Positions 48,501-60,731 of a stretch of DNA of 64,000 nucleotides are shown here, piece by piece; within the stretch, counting starts at the first letter, position 1; each line of letters starts with the position of its first letter. The stretch spans positions 930,001 to 994,000 of the forward strand of contig VSJF01000012.1 in NCBI GenBank assembly GCA_009739215.1. Reading direction: 5' to 3'. The notes beneath the pieces were generated by a model, which did no database searches, was not told the origin of the DNA, and saw nothing but the letters and a program-made list of their open reading frames with translations. The stretch comes from Floccularia luteovirens (Eukaryota; Basidiomycota; Agaricomycetes; Agaricales; Squamanitaceae). Position numbers and translations under genes: made by a program.

Positions 48501-49927
48501 ATGGCAGCAGTTCCCCGTGAGGAGAAACCTGAGGCTATCAATAACCTAACGGAGGAAGAGGCAACGCGTTATGACCGCCAAATGAGATTGTGGGGTATTG
48601 AAGCGCAACAACGGTATGTCTGTGCGAGATCTCTCGCCAAAGACGCGGCAATACCAATTCCGCATAGAGTAGCTTACATGCCACAGGATGCGAAATGCAA
48701 CTATTCTAGTAGTGCGACTACAAGGAGTGGCAACCGAAGCTATTAAAAATATGGTTTTGGCTGGAATTGGCAAATTAATAATCGTCGACGGAGAACAAGT
48801 CACCGAGGAGGATCTCGGAGCCGGGTTTTTTTTACAGAGATGAGGATGTTGGGAAAAAAGTAAGAATTTATGGTTGCATTTTGGTTCGGCGGATTTACGA
48901 TGGTGATATTTCGGGTGCTTTTTCACTCTAGAGACTCGACGCTGCCAAGGGAAGAATTGAAAGTCTCAATCCCCTCGTGGCAGTGGAGACTTTGCCAGAG
49001 TCCGCAATTCTTGAAGGGAAGGAATTCGAAGCATTGGTCAAGACAGTTGATCTCGTGTGCGTTACAGATTGGGATAGAGACGGTCTGGTGAGCTACGCAC
49101 CCTTTGAATTTGCTTCATAGTGGCCGTGCATTTAATGTCCGAATTCAGATTTTTATAAACAAAGTCTGTCGTCAGTACAACAAACCCTTCTATGCTGGTG
49201 GTACTTACGGCATTCTGGGGTACATTTTCTGCGACTTATTAAGTCATGTTTATCTCGCTCCGTTAGTATCTATTAATTTTGCGTCGGATAACAACAATTT
49301 CTTTCACACGTCTCCTTTATGCTAACATCTCACTCAATAGGGACCGTTCTGCACCGAAAGATACACCGAAATCCATAAAAACGACCGCCCTTTACCCTTC
49401 TCTTGATGTGGCTATCAGTCATCAGTGGAGTGGATTAACAAAGAGACAAACTAAAGAAGTTAATCCGGCTATCTTTTTCACCATTCTTGGTCTGCCTACC
49501 TGAATTGCTAATATCGCCGCGTGTGCTGAGCTACCTGCTTCTCTAGCCATATGGAAGTTTCAGTCACTGAACAATGGACAATTACCGGACAATGAGAGTC
49601 ACGCTAGTCAGCTTGAGCTAATTGCAAACTCTCTAATAGCGGAGGCAGATGTCAATAGTCAAGTCCTTACAAAGGTACCCCGAAGTCTGATAGAGTATGC
49701 AGTGATCCTTGTTTTGAGCATTGAGAATATGGACTAATTCATATCACAACAGATCTATATCAACCACCGCACGGCACGAGTTTTCACCAGTTTGTGCAAT
49801 TGTGGGTGGGATGCTTGCCCAAGACATTCTGAAAGCGCTTGGGGGCCGTGAACCTCCTATAGCGAACTTCTTTGTGTTTGATGGAAACACAGGAGGGGGC
49901 ACTGTCTGCCGAATGAACATGCCTTAA
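48501..49927 (+). CDS. AOS1: SUMO-activating enzyme E1 subunit Aos1 (SAE1)
   Basis: Partner of Uba2 in the ATP-dependent activation of SUMO. The start at 48501 gives MAAVPREEKPEAINNLTEEE, followed by the invariant ATRYDRQMRLWGIEAQQRMR across the first intron. Then NATILVVRLQGVATEAIKNM, VLAGIGKLIIVDGEQVTEED, LGAGFFLRDEDVGKKRLDAA (the adenylation-domain Rossmann and Arg-containing region), FYAGGTYGILGYIFCDLLSH, DRSAPKDTP, FSPVCAIVGGMLAQDILKAL and GREPPIANFFVFDGNTGGG. There is no catalytic-cysteine domain, as expected since Uba2 carries it. Exons are small with introns near 50 nt. The gene is complete. Confidence 0.93.
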
Positions 49928-50371
49928 TTGTTCTCAAAACGTTATCTTCAATGTACCCCTCATATTCATATGGTAGTATGAAGATGATGGATACTTATCA
50001 CCCTCTTTTATATCAAACTCCGCGATTTTGAGGTATGTAGAACTCTATCAAGCAGCAAGCTACATCCCCAAATTTTCATCATGGCATGAGTTATTGAACC
50101 CTAATGACCATATTGTTATCAATTATCGGGTATTGTAACCAAACAATAGATTATTGCCTATAGTGGCCAAAAAACCGGAGCTCTAGAACGTAATTTGGAT
50201 TTTCTCTGCTCTTTCTCTGTCTTCAAATAAAATTTCTACGTTTGATATTCAACAAATGATTAACTTTTATGTCATGTGTACTCGCCACGTCAGATGGATT
50301 CCCTGATTGTTACCCTATCATGATCACGAAGTCTTTAAAGTTATGCATTCCCGTTTAGATCCGGAATCACT

Positions 50372-50805
50372 ATGTCGTCAAAGCACAAACCTCATAAGCC
50401 TAATCAGGGACCAACATTTGTCTTTCATGATCAAAGTGACACGGAGGTATAAAAAAATGCATGGTCGCCTAGTCCGCCAAGTAGATACATCGTCTTTCAA
50501 CTGACGGAGCCACACAAATCCCGCTTTGCGTCCGCTATTCGAGGGACAAGGAAGTGAACAATCAATGACCAGTTTGAGAAACGTCGTCAAGCACAGCACT
50601 GTTCCCAGATATGAAATGAAATGGACTGGGCATGTTGATGTTGATCATGAGATATTTCTATTCGGGCCAAGGCGGACATATGGCGAGGTCTTAGCCTTGT
50701 AATGCGACGTGGACGGTGCGCGTTAACTAGATGCGGAGTGCATACCCTGATAGATATGATAGACTATTTTTATGCTACCTTGGGTCCCGAGGTGGTAGGT
50801 GCTGA
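50372..50805 (+). pseudogene. candidate small multi-exon gene, interrupted by one in-frame TAA
   Basis: Starting at ATG 50372 the frame reads MSSKHKPHKPNQGPTFVFHD, then meets GTATAA next to a seven-A run, and in the same frame continues as NAWSPSPPSRYIVFQLTEPH and KSRFASAIRGTR. A 43-nt GT-AG intron then joins NTVPRYEMKWTGHVDVDHEI and FLFGPRRTYGE, and a second intron leads to MRSAYPDRYDRLFL. The splice phases fit. Either a 63-nt intron starting at the GTATAA removes the stop or the gene is newly inactivated. I do not recognise the family. Confidence 0.3.
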
Positions 50806-51081
50806 GGAACTGGCGAGGGTACTATGATCATCAATCTACGCAACCAATTATCATTCCCGTTGCCAATTCTGTTTGCTCGTATTGAGTATTGTTCGTCAAT
50901 ACTACCTTTCGCAGGAGAATAGATTACGCACCTTGAGACATGCTCACTAACCTGCATTTCGCAACAGCATGTGTTTAATCATATCTTGTCTTCTTTGTTT
51001 TGGGTTTGATTATTTGATCCTGAGGTGCTTCGCATTTTTTTCTCATGTGCTTCCATGCTTCCATGCTACAATTGCATGCAA

Positions 51082-51243
51082 ATGGGGAGTGAGGATGAAG
51101 AATTGCTTGCACGGCGTCGGCTTTACGTGAGTCTCATTTTCTGATTGTCAACGGCGCATGCTAAATACTGGCGTGATCAGCTGCGTGACCTATTGTCAGT
51201 ATCGCATGATGAGTTGTCTCGGCTGGTTCTCTTCTTTTCCTAA
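51082..51243 (+). CDS. candidate 35-residue spliced micro-ORF
   Basis: ATG at 51082 opens MGSEDEELLARRRLY, a GT-AG intron of 54 nt (51127-51180, GTGAGT...GATCAG) follows, and the second exon gives LRDLLSVSHDELSRLVLFFS then TAA. The intron has the size usual in this window and the peptide is amphipathic and charged. It could be a fragment of a larger or decayed gene. No homology is recognised. Confidence 0.22.
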
Positions 51244-52164
51244 GCCCATGAGAGTATGTATTTGTGCAAAACGCGGTACTTGTATAAACAGGATGGGCTT
51301 ATTATAGCATGTGAGGCTCCTGAGAGTGTAAATTAAGAAAAACGAGTAAATGAACACAGCTAAATAATCCAGGCAGCTAACCTTGGGGGTCGTGAGTATG
51401 ATACCGCATCTTCGTAAACCCCTATATGTGGTTGATGTAATCCAAGGAATTCGAGAATTTCGTTTACTCCATGATCCTTTTCCTTTTGTTGAGTTGCGCT
51501 CACTTATATGGGTCATGACGAACTTCAATGAAAAAGAGCCGATGTGAACATCAAACTGAGATGCAAATCCTCGATTCTCTATAAAGAAAGCGTTGCAGTT
51601 CTAAGGCTGCGTACCGTGTTCAACATGAGTTTGACCCTTACTTAATACTAATAGTTATGGGGGATGAATCGATGACGGTTCCTCTGCAGCTTTGGGTTTG
51701 ATGACCGACATGAGAACGCCCTGACGGATATTTCCGAGTGGACTGGGAACTCAAGCAGTCATGCGCCCGATGATGCATTGAGCTATAGTGTCATTGGTGT
51801 TTAAACAGCTGCTTATCCCGGGGTTGAGAACAGAATACTCGTCACAAGGCAATACAAGGGCAATATCGGTAACCCTGTGAAATCTGCGATGTTCAAATTT
51901 GCGCCATGCGAAGATCATTATGGCTGGTCATCTGCCATGGTGCATGTCTCTTGTTCGCCCTTGCTATATGTGATGATGGGTGGAGCCACTACGAGGCAAA
52001 CGAACTATATCTATGTGTATTTCCATCATTCTCTTTCGAAGTGGCTTTGTAATGATGCATACAGCAGCTCACTGTTCAGCATTTCATCAGGTACGTAACC
52101 ACACCTGCGGGCCGAACGGAGCACCTCCTGGGGTTCTTTCACTGAGCTCTTCAATGAACCCATC

Positions 52165-52172
52165 TCACGTGT
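52165..52172. promoter_or_regulatory. E-box-like TCACGTGT upstream of flavoprotein gene
   Basis: Located 104 bp upstream of the ATG at 52276; member of the recurrent CAYGTG promoter set. Confidence 0.35.
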
Positions 52173-52275
52173 CCCTTCGCCGGTACTTCCAATCCTTAGA
52201 GTTCACAGGCGTAATATAGAATCAAAGACTCCCGTGAACGCACCCGCAGTGCACTAAGCTTCAATCAGTCTACAA

Positions 52276-53931
52276 TGTCTAGCAATGATGAATTCGACTG
52301 TATTGTTGTTGGCTCCGGCCATGCGGGGAGTTGTGCGGCTCTCTCGGCAGCAGAATCTGGGTGCAAAAATGGTAGGACAATTCATCAATACGCTTCCCAG
52401 CAAGACTAAGACATATGGGTCGACAGTGTTGATAATTGACAAATGCCCCGTCGAATGGGTTGGAGGGAATGGATACTTTACGGCAGGCGCGCATCGCACA
52501 GTGCACAAGGGGCCTGAGGACTTGTTGCCAATAGTGACGAATGTCTCCCCAGAACTTGCATCACGTATTGACATAGATGCGTACACAAATGAACAGTTTG
52601 CTGCGGACATCATGCGTCCTCGCAGAGGGGCGGTCTGACCCCGCTTTGGTTGATGCAGTAGTTGGGGACTCACGGGAGGCTATTGATTGGTTGGCGCGCA
52701 GCGTTGGGGTGCCATTTACATTGTCATTTAACCGACAGGCATATGAAGTGGACGGTAGACAAAAGTTCTGGGGTGGTATGGCACTCAGCGTCGCGGATGG
52801 CGGGAAAGGATTGATTGTGGCGCATCAGAAGGCATTAACTCAAGCTGGTGTGAAGGTATGGTTTGGTGCATGCGCTCAAGAGCTCGTGGTAGAAAATGGT
52901 GCGGTATGCGGAGTTATTATTGAAGCAGAAGGGCTCCGATTAGAAATCAGGGCAGCAGGAGTTGTATTGGCCGCTGGTGGATTCGAAGCTAGTGCTGAAC
53001 TCAGATCCAGATATCTGGGTGCCGGGTGGGAAAAGGCGAGAGTAAGTCGAGCTTTTATAATGATAATTTTATAAAAAGCTGGCCACAGGTGCGAGGGACA
53101 CCGTATAATACAGGCGACGGTTTTGAAATGGCACGGAGAGTCGGCGCGAAAATGACCGGAGACTGGCAGGGCTGCCACAGCACAGCGTGGGATGCCGATG
53201 CACCTTTGGACGCTGGAGAAAGACTATTAACAAATCAATTCACAAAATCTGGGTATCCATTAGGTGTCATGGTGAACATGGATGGTTTGCGCTTCGTGGA
53301 CGAAGGGGAAGATTTCAGAAACTATACGTATGCTAAGTTCGGAAGAGCGATCCTGATGCAACCTGGTGCATGTGCATTCCAGATCTGGGATACAAAGGGT
53401 GTAGCACGTCTCCGCAAGGAGGAGTATGGAGAAGGAGTGGTAGAACGCGTCATAGGAGAGAATTTGGAGGAGCTCGCACAAAAGCTAACAAAAAAGGGGT
53501 TGGAGAACAGCCAACAACTAATCGACACCATCCACGAGTTCAATAATGCAGTATACAAACACCGGAGCGAGAATCCGAGCTTTAAATGGGATCCCTCTGT
53601 GAAAGACGGGGTTTCAACACAGTCAAGCACACTAAAGCTCGACTTACCAAAGTCCAATTGGGCACTTGCTCTTGACGAGCCACCGTTGGTTGCAGTCAAA
53701 GTTACATGCGGTATCACCTTCACCTTTGGTGGACTCGCTATTGAAGCTAGTAGTGCAGGTGTTTTGTCCGATGTGACAGGGAAGCCAATTGAAGGATTGT
53801 ATTGTACAGGAGAAATGGTAGGCGGGCTATTCTACGGAAATTACCCCGGAGGCAGTGGGTTGACCGCTGGTGCGGTATTTGGACGTAAAGCTGGTAAAAG
53901 CATTGCTGCACGCTGTGCTAGTGTTCAATAG
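52276..53931 (+). CDS. FAD-dependent oxidoreductase, fumarate reductase/CobZ-like, with apparent frameshift
   Basis: Flavoprotein of the succinate dehydrogenase/fumarate reductase superfamily, closest in appearance to tricarballylate dehydrogenase (CobZ)-like fungal proteins. The start at 52276 gives MSSNDEFDCIVVGSGHAGSC with the Rossmann GSGHAG, and after one intron VLIIDKCPVEWVGGNGYFTA. Then YTNEQFAADIMR, SDPALVDAVVGDSREAIDWL, VVLAAGGFEA, RGTPYNTGDGFEMARRVGAK, TKSGYPLGVMVNMDG and the FAD-binding end GLYCTGEMVGGLFYGNYPGG. Between IMR and AEGRSDP one extra base (within 52618-52621) shifts the frame, and no plausible intron repairs it, since the coding on both sides is conserved. Everything downstream is intact to 53931, so this is either a very young pseudogene or a sequence error. 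Confidence 0.82.
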
Positions 53932-54068
53932 ACATTGCTTGGGTGACGTCATTGCTGAGTGTGAAGTAACTGCCAGAATAGGAAAATTAATATTTTGTTT
54001 CTTGTTTGCTTCAACACCCTTCGGATCCCCTCCTTTCATCACTCTTCACTCCATACACATAAACATAA

Positions 54069-57000
54069 ATGGTGCTCACAGTTGCCATCGACCAGAACGG
54101 CAGTTACAGTGATACTCACAAACCTGATGATTCAAACATCTTACATCATTCACTCAACCTCCAGAATGGCCACTCTATGGTGCCAAACTACAGCAATACC
54201 TGGGATCAAGAATCCCGTGATGCAAGTATAAACCATGGCCACGAAGCACCAGACTATATAGATGCTCGTTTTAGCGACCCCCGGTTGCGCTCAGATCATA
54301 GCAATGAGATTATAGGACAACACTATGGTCCTGCACGATCCACGATCTATAAGACACCTCCTGATACGCCTGCGTCGAGGACAGGCCCTCCTCGATCACT
54401 CTCCTTTGCTTACTCCTTTCCACATATACCACCCTCCAAGGATAATAGCAAGCAAGAATATGGCGTTATGAATAACTCTGAAGTCGTGCAAGACTTGACT
54501 TATGGTGCAGAGAACTCCTTTTCATATGCAAGCACCGACTTCCGTGGTGCACTAGAGTTTTCAAACTCGAGCAATAATGTTGACCGGAAGGGTAAAAGAA
54601 GGGAAAGAAGCTATACAGATGACAATTGGAATCTCAGGAGATGGTTCCAAGAGTCCCCAAAGGACTCTCCCAAAGAAGAGAAACAAATAGATCTTCCCGT
54701 GCCGGATGTGGATGAAACGCCTGCAAAGCGAGATCAAGGGAGAAACGATACCAAAGAACAACAGATAGGGCAGACTGACAACGAAAAAGGTGCTTCTGCG
54801 AAGAAGGTTAACATTCGACGTGCCTTTTCCGTGGCTCGTACACGTTCTGAACAAAGTTCAAATAAGCAATCCCATGATGGCAAAGCAGGAAACGTTAAAT
54901 GGGCGCGCCTCAGAGCTTTGTTACCACAGATAGTTCATCCCGACGAATCTATCCTTCCTGGTCCTTCGGCTGTGACTTCTCAGGCGGTGAACATAACAGA
55001 TGAACTTATCACTGGAGGGTTGTCAACCCTGATGTTGCGCCTGTGGTTCGAGCGTGACGAGAAAGGTCAGCGACGAGTACCAATCCTGTTTCACCGCCTT
55101 CGAATTCGCATCAGTGACAGCCTTCATCCAATGCATGGAAACAAGTCTGTTTTTCGTATCGAATGCGAATATGCAAATGGTGCTGCACGATGGGTTGTAT
55201 ATAGGCAACTTCGTGATTTTATTTCATTGCATACACACTATACCGTGTCCAATGTATACAATCGGAATGTTGACAAGATGCCAGAATTTCCTCGCACTAG
55301 TATGTATTTGGATACAATATTTGCCAGTCTGTTCTTGATATCTTGTGTAGGTCTGCCATATTTCAAGTTTCTCAAAAAAGAAGGAAACCAAGTCGGAAGG
55401 GCTGATTTTGCCCGTCTGCAAAGAGAAGCATTAGAAACATACCTTGTCAGTCTCATTCGTGCTGTTGTAAGTTCCTTGTGTTTTCCGTGCTTGTCTTATC
55501 ATATATTTAAAATGTGATAGATGTTCCATCCTTCTACGAATCGACTCGCGGGCTTTCTCGAGGTTAGTGCAACATCTATTGCTCTGGCTCAATCTGGTGG
55601 TGCGCAATACAAGGCTGGTTATCTACTTGTGGCACCTTCCGGCAGTATAGGCTTGGGGCGCAAGTCTGCCAGCTGGAAGGCTAAGAAAGAGTCCAGATGG
55701 TGTGCAGTACGCGAGAGTTATCTCGTAGTATCTGAGGAGCCTGGGGAGGTACATGCATGTTCTTTTTAGGCTATTGTTGTTGCTTATATCCCCACGAAGT
55801 TCACAGTGTGGGATGTTTTCCTATTTGATTCCGACTTCAAAATCGAGCGCCCCAAAAGATATTATCGACAAGGTTTAAACACTCTTTTGCATTCTGAAGG
55901 GAGGGATGGCAATAGAGATGGTCGTACCCATTCCGACTTGCAACAACACAATTACACTGAACACACATCTTTTATCGGTGCAATCCGTAGTTGCCTAGTA
56001 GACTTTTTCCACCATCGCGCAAATGCGAAGCATGGGGCTTCTGCCAATGGTGTGAATAATTGTCAGTCGGTAGATGCAGGTTCAATGTCGTCTGGAGCTT
56101 CTAGCGTGTCTCACCAGCCGACCCCAATGCTTGATCCATCTACGAATGCTAACCCGCTTGTCGAACATTCTGGAAACGATGCCCGGCACGAGACTGACGA
56201 AGCAAAAATCAAAACTAATACAAAAAACATTTCAAAACATATATTCTATATAATAAACTCACAGATGCGGCTCAAATTATATGCGCGGAACGAGGTGTGT
56301 GACAATTCTTATGCTCCATTCATTGGTCTGACTTTTGCTTCCTTTGTACTTTCCGCTGCTATAGCGTCAGATGTTACAGTGGATCACAGCGTTGGAGAAA
56401 GTTGCTGCTACTTCACATTATACGGGCAAAAATCGCTTTGAGAGCTTTGCCCCCATCCGCCTGAACGTCGCTGCTCAATGGCTCGTTGATGGTGTGAGTC
56501 AACCACTTTTCCACTTTTCCTGTCAATATTCTGATATTTCTTTACATAGCGAGATTACTTTTGGAATCTTTCCCGCGCTATCTTGCTTGCGAGAGAATCG
56601 ATATACATTCATGATTGGTGGTTATCCCCCGGTAGTATCAATATCCTCGTAATTTTCGGAATATTCATTGACTCTTTGGGTGTAGAACTTCTCATGAGAC
56701 GTCCAAACAAGGACCGATATAGACTCGATCGCCTGCTGGAACGCAAGGCGAAAGAAGGCGTAAAAATCTATATTATCCTATAGTGAGTATCTTAATTCTA
56801 GTACGTGAGTACGGAGGTTGTAATCGTCTTTCCTAGCCAGGAAGTTTCCAATCGTACCACTCCAACAGATTCCAAGTATGTGTAGATCTTTGCACTTGTG
56901 ATCATTATCTAACATACTAAACCTGTATAGTTATACGAAGCAGCGACTGATCTCACTGCACCCCAATATCATGGTCCAGCGTTCGCCCTCACATTTCCAG

Positions 57001-60000
57001 ACCGGCACATTCTACTGGGCCCATGTGCGTGATTTCCATCAACTTTACGTCTTATCTATTTATCACATTCGATCAATCACAGCATGAGAAGATGTGTGTT
57101 ATAGACCAAGCTATCTCGTTCATGGGAGGAATTGATCTTTGCTTCGGAAGGTTTGTGCAAACGTGCTTGCTTCGGCCTGATAATGAATCGTATGGCCACA
57201 GATGGGACACCGCACAACACGTCCTCACCGACGACACAGAAGATACTGACAGACCGCAAATATGGCCTGGCAAGTATATAATCGCAACCTATGTTTGTTA
57301 TATCTCACATTCTGCAGGCAAAGACTATAGCAACCCGCGGATTTCAGATTTTACCAATCTCAATAAACCAGAAGAGGATATGTACGACCGTTCAAAGGTT
57401 CCGAGGATGCCTTGGTCAGTGGAAAGAAAATTGGTTACTCGGGTTTTGGCTAATAACTCGACAAAATACATTAGGCATGATGTCGCCATGCAAGTTGTGG
57501 GCCAGCCTGCCAGGGACCTAGCCCGCCATTTTGTGGAAAGGTATGCATTTGCGGAAGTATTTTCTCCTCTATAAATATGATTAACGCATGTCACCTAAAG
57601 ATGGAACTATCTGTTGAGAATCAAGGTCCGTCATGTGCTAGATTGTCAGGATAGATTTGTGTTTATGCATCATGTTGCCAGAATCACAGCCGTGTAATGC
57701 CTTTTTTACTACCTCCGCCGGAGTTCAGACCAGGCGAGCTTACACGGTTGGGTCTTACTGGAACATGTGAAATGCAAATATGTCGTTCTGCGGGACCGTG
57801 GTCATTAGGTACGCCAGGGAAGATTGAGCATTCGATTCAGAATGCTTATCTCAAAGGTAAGTCTTCACCTTTCTACGTACGATTTTTAATCCCATTTCGG
57901 AGCTGAGACTATGTCGGACAGCAATCCAGATGTCTGAGCACTTTGTTTATATCGAGAATCAATTCTTCATCACATCGTAGGTCCTCTTTTTTCAATATGT
58001 AAGGTTGATTAATATATTGTTACTATGATAGGACTGTTGTAAATGATGTCAAGGTGGAAAATAACATCGGAGATGCGATTGTGCATCGTATCATTCGAGC
58101 TCACCGGGATGGGACACCGTGGAAGTGTTGCATCATGATTCCTTTGTTACCCGGATTCACCTTCCCAGTCGATCATAGTGACGCCAGTGCAGTACGTTGA
58201 TTCCATATAGTGTCGTGCTTTGTTCACAAATCATAACAGTTACGTATCATTTTGGAGTGTCAAAATCGGACAATAGCGCGTGGACCCAATTCTATCTTTT
58301 CTAGACTGAAGAAAGAGGGCATTGATGTGGGTTAACCCAGATTACTGATTTCTGTTATTATTCATTCAATATACTGGTTGACATAGCCGGATGAGTATAT
58401 CTCAGTCTTCTCACTGCGGAACTGGGCCAAATTGCGGGGTGACGTTCTCACCACAGAACAAGTAAGTTTAGAGCTTCATATTTCCTTTTACGACTTGTGG
58501 ACCTATTATACTTTTGAAAGGTTTATATCCATGGCAAGGTTTGCATAGTAGACGATCGTCTGGCCATCATCGGCAGTGCCAACATCAATGAGCGATCACA
58601 GCGTGGGGACAGGGACTCAGAACTGGCATCAGTAATACGGGACACCGATATGATAGACTGGTTAGCTACAAATGCCATTAACAATTCACGAAACTTAATT
58701 CATTTATTATGCAGCACTATGGCAGGAAAACCCTTCCAGGTTGGTCGCTTTGCACACACGTTGCGTGTACGCCTTATGCGAGAACATCTTGGCGTCGATG
58801 TTGACGCATTGGATGAAGAGGACCTCATGTCCAACGATCCCACGAAAGCCGAGTATCAGCAGGAAGATGCTTGGGATCCTGAAGCCGAACAAGCCTATGG
58901 AAAGGAGAGTGGAGTTACCCATGTTAAGAAGTCGAAGCAGCATACACCAGCTGGTGTTTTGCTTGGTACTGGTGTCGACAGTATAAACCAGGGTCAGTGG
59001 GTTCCTTTACCCTTAGAACAATGTGTTTTATCTTCCATATTAGCTTTGCATGCTGGGGGAGAAGCTACGTCCTCTTCGGCAACAAAGGCACTGCACAAAA
59101 TGGGTCTTTCACATAACTCACAGAACGCTGGAGATGAGACTTTGAGGGCTGAGCGAAAAGACTTCAATCGTCAGGGTCAGATGGAGACAGGCTTTGCAAG
59201 TTCCGTAGTGCCAACCCTGGAAGAGAAGACAATTCTGGATAGACGACCGCCGATGGAACAAACATCTCATGGTGGCGCTTCATTTCAGAAACAAACTATC
59301 TATGAAGAACCTGAAAACATGGACGATGTTCGGGAAAACTCCAAATCAAAAGAGGAAGAGGATGCACCCCAACAGCTTCTCACTGATGATGGTGTACTGT
59401 TTGGTGCTCCTGCAAATGCTGGACAACCACAGGTCGATGATAAACCTCCGCTTCGTTCGGACAATGACGCGGATGAAGAACAAGCCGCTCCTGCAGCCCG
59501 GAGCAAGCTTCGGAAGCACCTGAACAGTAAGCTGGGCAATAAGACTTATACAGTGCCCGTTCCAAGACCGCAGGTGGATCCACATGGCTTCGAAGATCCT
59601 GTAGCGGATTCATTCTGGAAAAACGTCTGGGTGGCCAGTGCAGTGCGAAATGTTTGTTGGAGCTCGCTAAACTTATTTCATTTTTGCTTATCTGATAATT
59701 TGCAGACGGAGATCTATCGGAAAGTATTTCATGCTATTCCTGACGACCTTATTACTACCTGGAAACAATACAAAGAGTTTGTCGTTCAGCATGAGCGATT
59801 GAATAAACCGGTGAGAATTACCCGGTTGAATAATGCTTAACTATACTGAGTGGTTGGTTGCCTTCAGGCTCGCGGCAGCAATACTCCCGACCCAGTTGCT
59901 CGGATGCCTTCTGAGTCAGGCGATGAAGGTGCTCTTGGACGGGAGAGTACTCCAGTAGATGTTGTAGATGTGGCATCTGATGTGAGCAAGGAGGGTGCTG

Positions 60001-60358
60001 ACGAGACTCCTGAAATGCAAGCGAACAGTTCTTCATCGGGAAACACGGCCGAATCAAAGCCGCGGAGACAAGCAAAAGGATCAGAACCCTATGAAAAATG
60101 GGAAAGAGAAGAGATGGAAAAACTTCTTGGTGAATTGAATGGACATTTAGGTTTCTACATTTTGACGCCCGGATCCTGTATGATGGCTGATTGTTTGCTG
60201 TCATAGTCATACACCCCACCCGGTTCCTGGAAGGCGAAGACATTGCGAATAATTTCTTATTCAACGCCGATAGGTAGGTTGAAAATCTCTTCTTACAGCT
60301 GTGATTATCAGATAGCTAACACCGATATAGGCTATTGCCACTACCTATATACAATTAA
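54069..60358 (+). CDS. SPO14: phospholipase D1 (PX-PH-PLD, Spo14-like)
   Basis: Hydrolyses phosphatidylcholine to phosphatidic acid in membrane traffic and signalling. It starts at 54069 (MVLTVAIDQNGSYSD) with a long disordered leader, then a PX domain (VPILFHRLRIRISDSLH, VVYRQLRDFISLHTHY, GLPYFKFLKKEG) and a PH region (AGYLLVAPSG, ESRWCAVRESYLVVSEEPGE, VWDVFLFDSDFKIE, INSQMRLKLYARNE). The two catalytic HKD motifs are HEKMCVIDQ with FMGGIDLCFGRWD (about 57083) and IHGKVCIVDD with LAIIGSANINERSQRGDRDS (about 58522). Other markers are ESIYIHDWWLSPELLMRRP, DVAMQVVGQPARDLARHFVE, YIENQFFI and GRFAHTLRVRLMREHLG. A long acidic insertion follows, and the C-terminus is HPTRFLEGEDIANNFLFNAD then LLPLPIYN, stop at 60356-60358. 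More than 20 small exons; all phases close. Confidence 0.94.
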
Positions 60359-60731
60359 TAATAATACTTGCGAGATACTCACGTGAACCTCGATACCTTT
60401 CCTTTCAGCCAGATCCAGTTTACTTTCATAATTTTTAATCAACTCCGTGTAGCAATTACGTCAGTAAGTTGTTTGGTTGTATATGCCCACAATCCAGAAT
60501 GCACAATCACCTGTTGTGGCCTCCTTCTGCCAGCTGTCAACGAGATATCTGCCACAACACACCTTCCTAGGAACTTTGCCTTGTTTGGTTCCGCCTTCAG
60601 TTTCAAATAATGGGCCATATACAAAGAACCTTAAAAATGATTAAATATATGCGTGATATTGCATACTCAAGCGTTCCGTTCAAGCTTCAAGCCTTAATTG
60701 TTTTCTTCTCTGTTTTGCTTATCTCCCGGGA
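60359..60731. other. intergenic, PLD1 / SAP-domain gene
   Basis: This 373-bp spacer contains TCACGTGA at 60379-60386 but no coding feature. The short open frame on each strand lacks motifs. Confidence 0.5.

Larger units (their letters stand above)
49928..52275. other. gene-poor 2.3-kb stretch with possible unannotated or decayed small genes
   Basis: No recognisable protein family. Two spliceable small coding candidates (50372-50805 and 51082-51243) are listed separately. A short tandem CTTCCATG lies near 51051-51068, and TCACGTGT at 52165-52172 belongs to the flavoprotein promoter. There are no obvious terminal repeats or transposase sequence. Confidence 0.45.
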
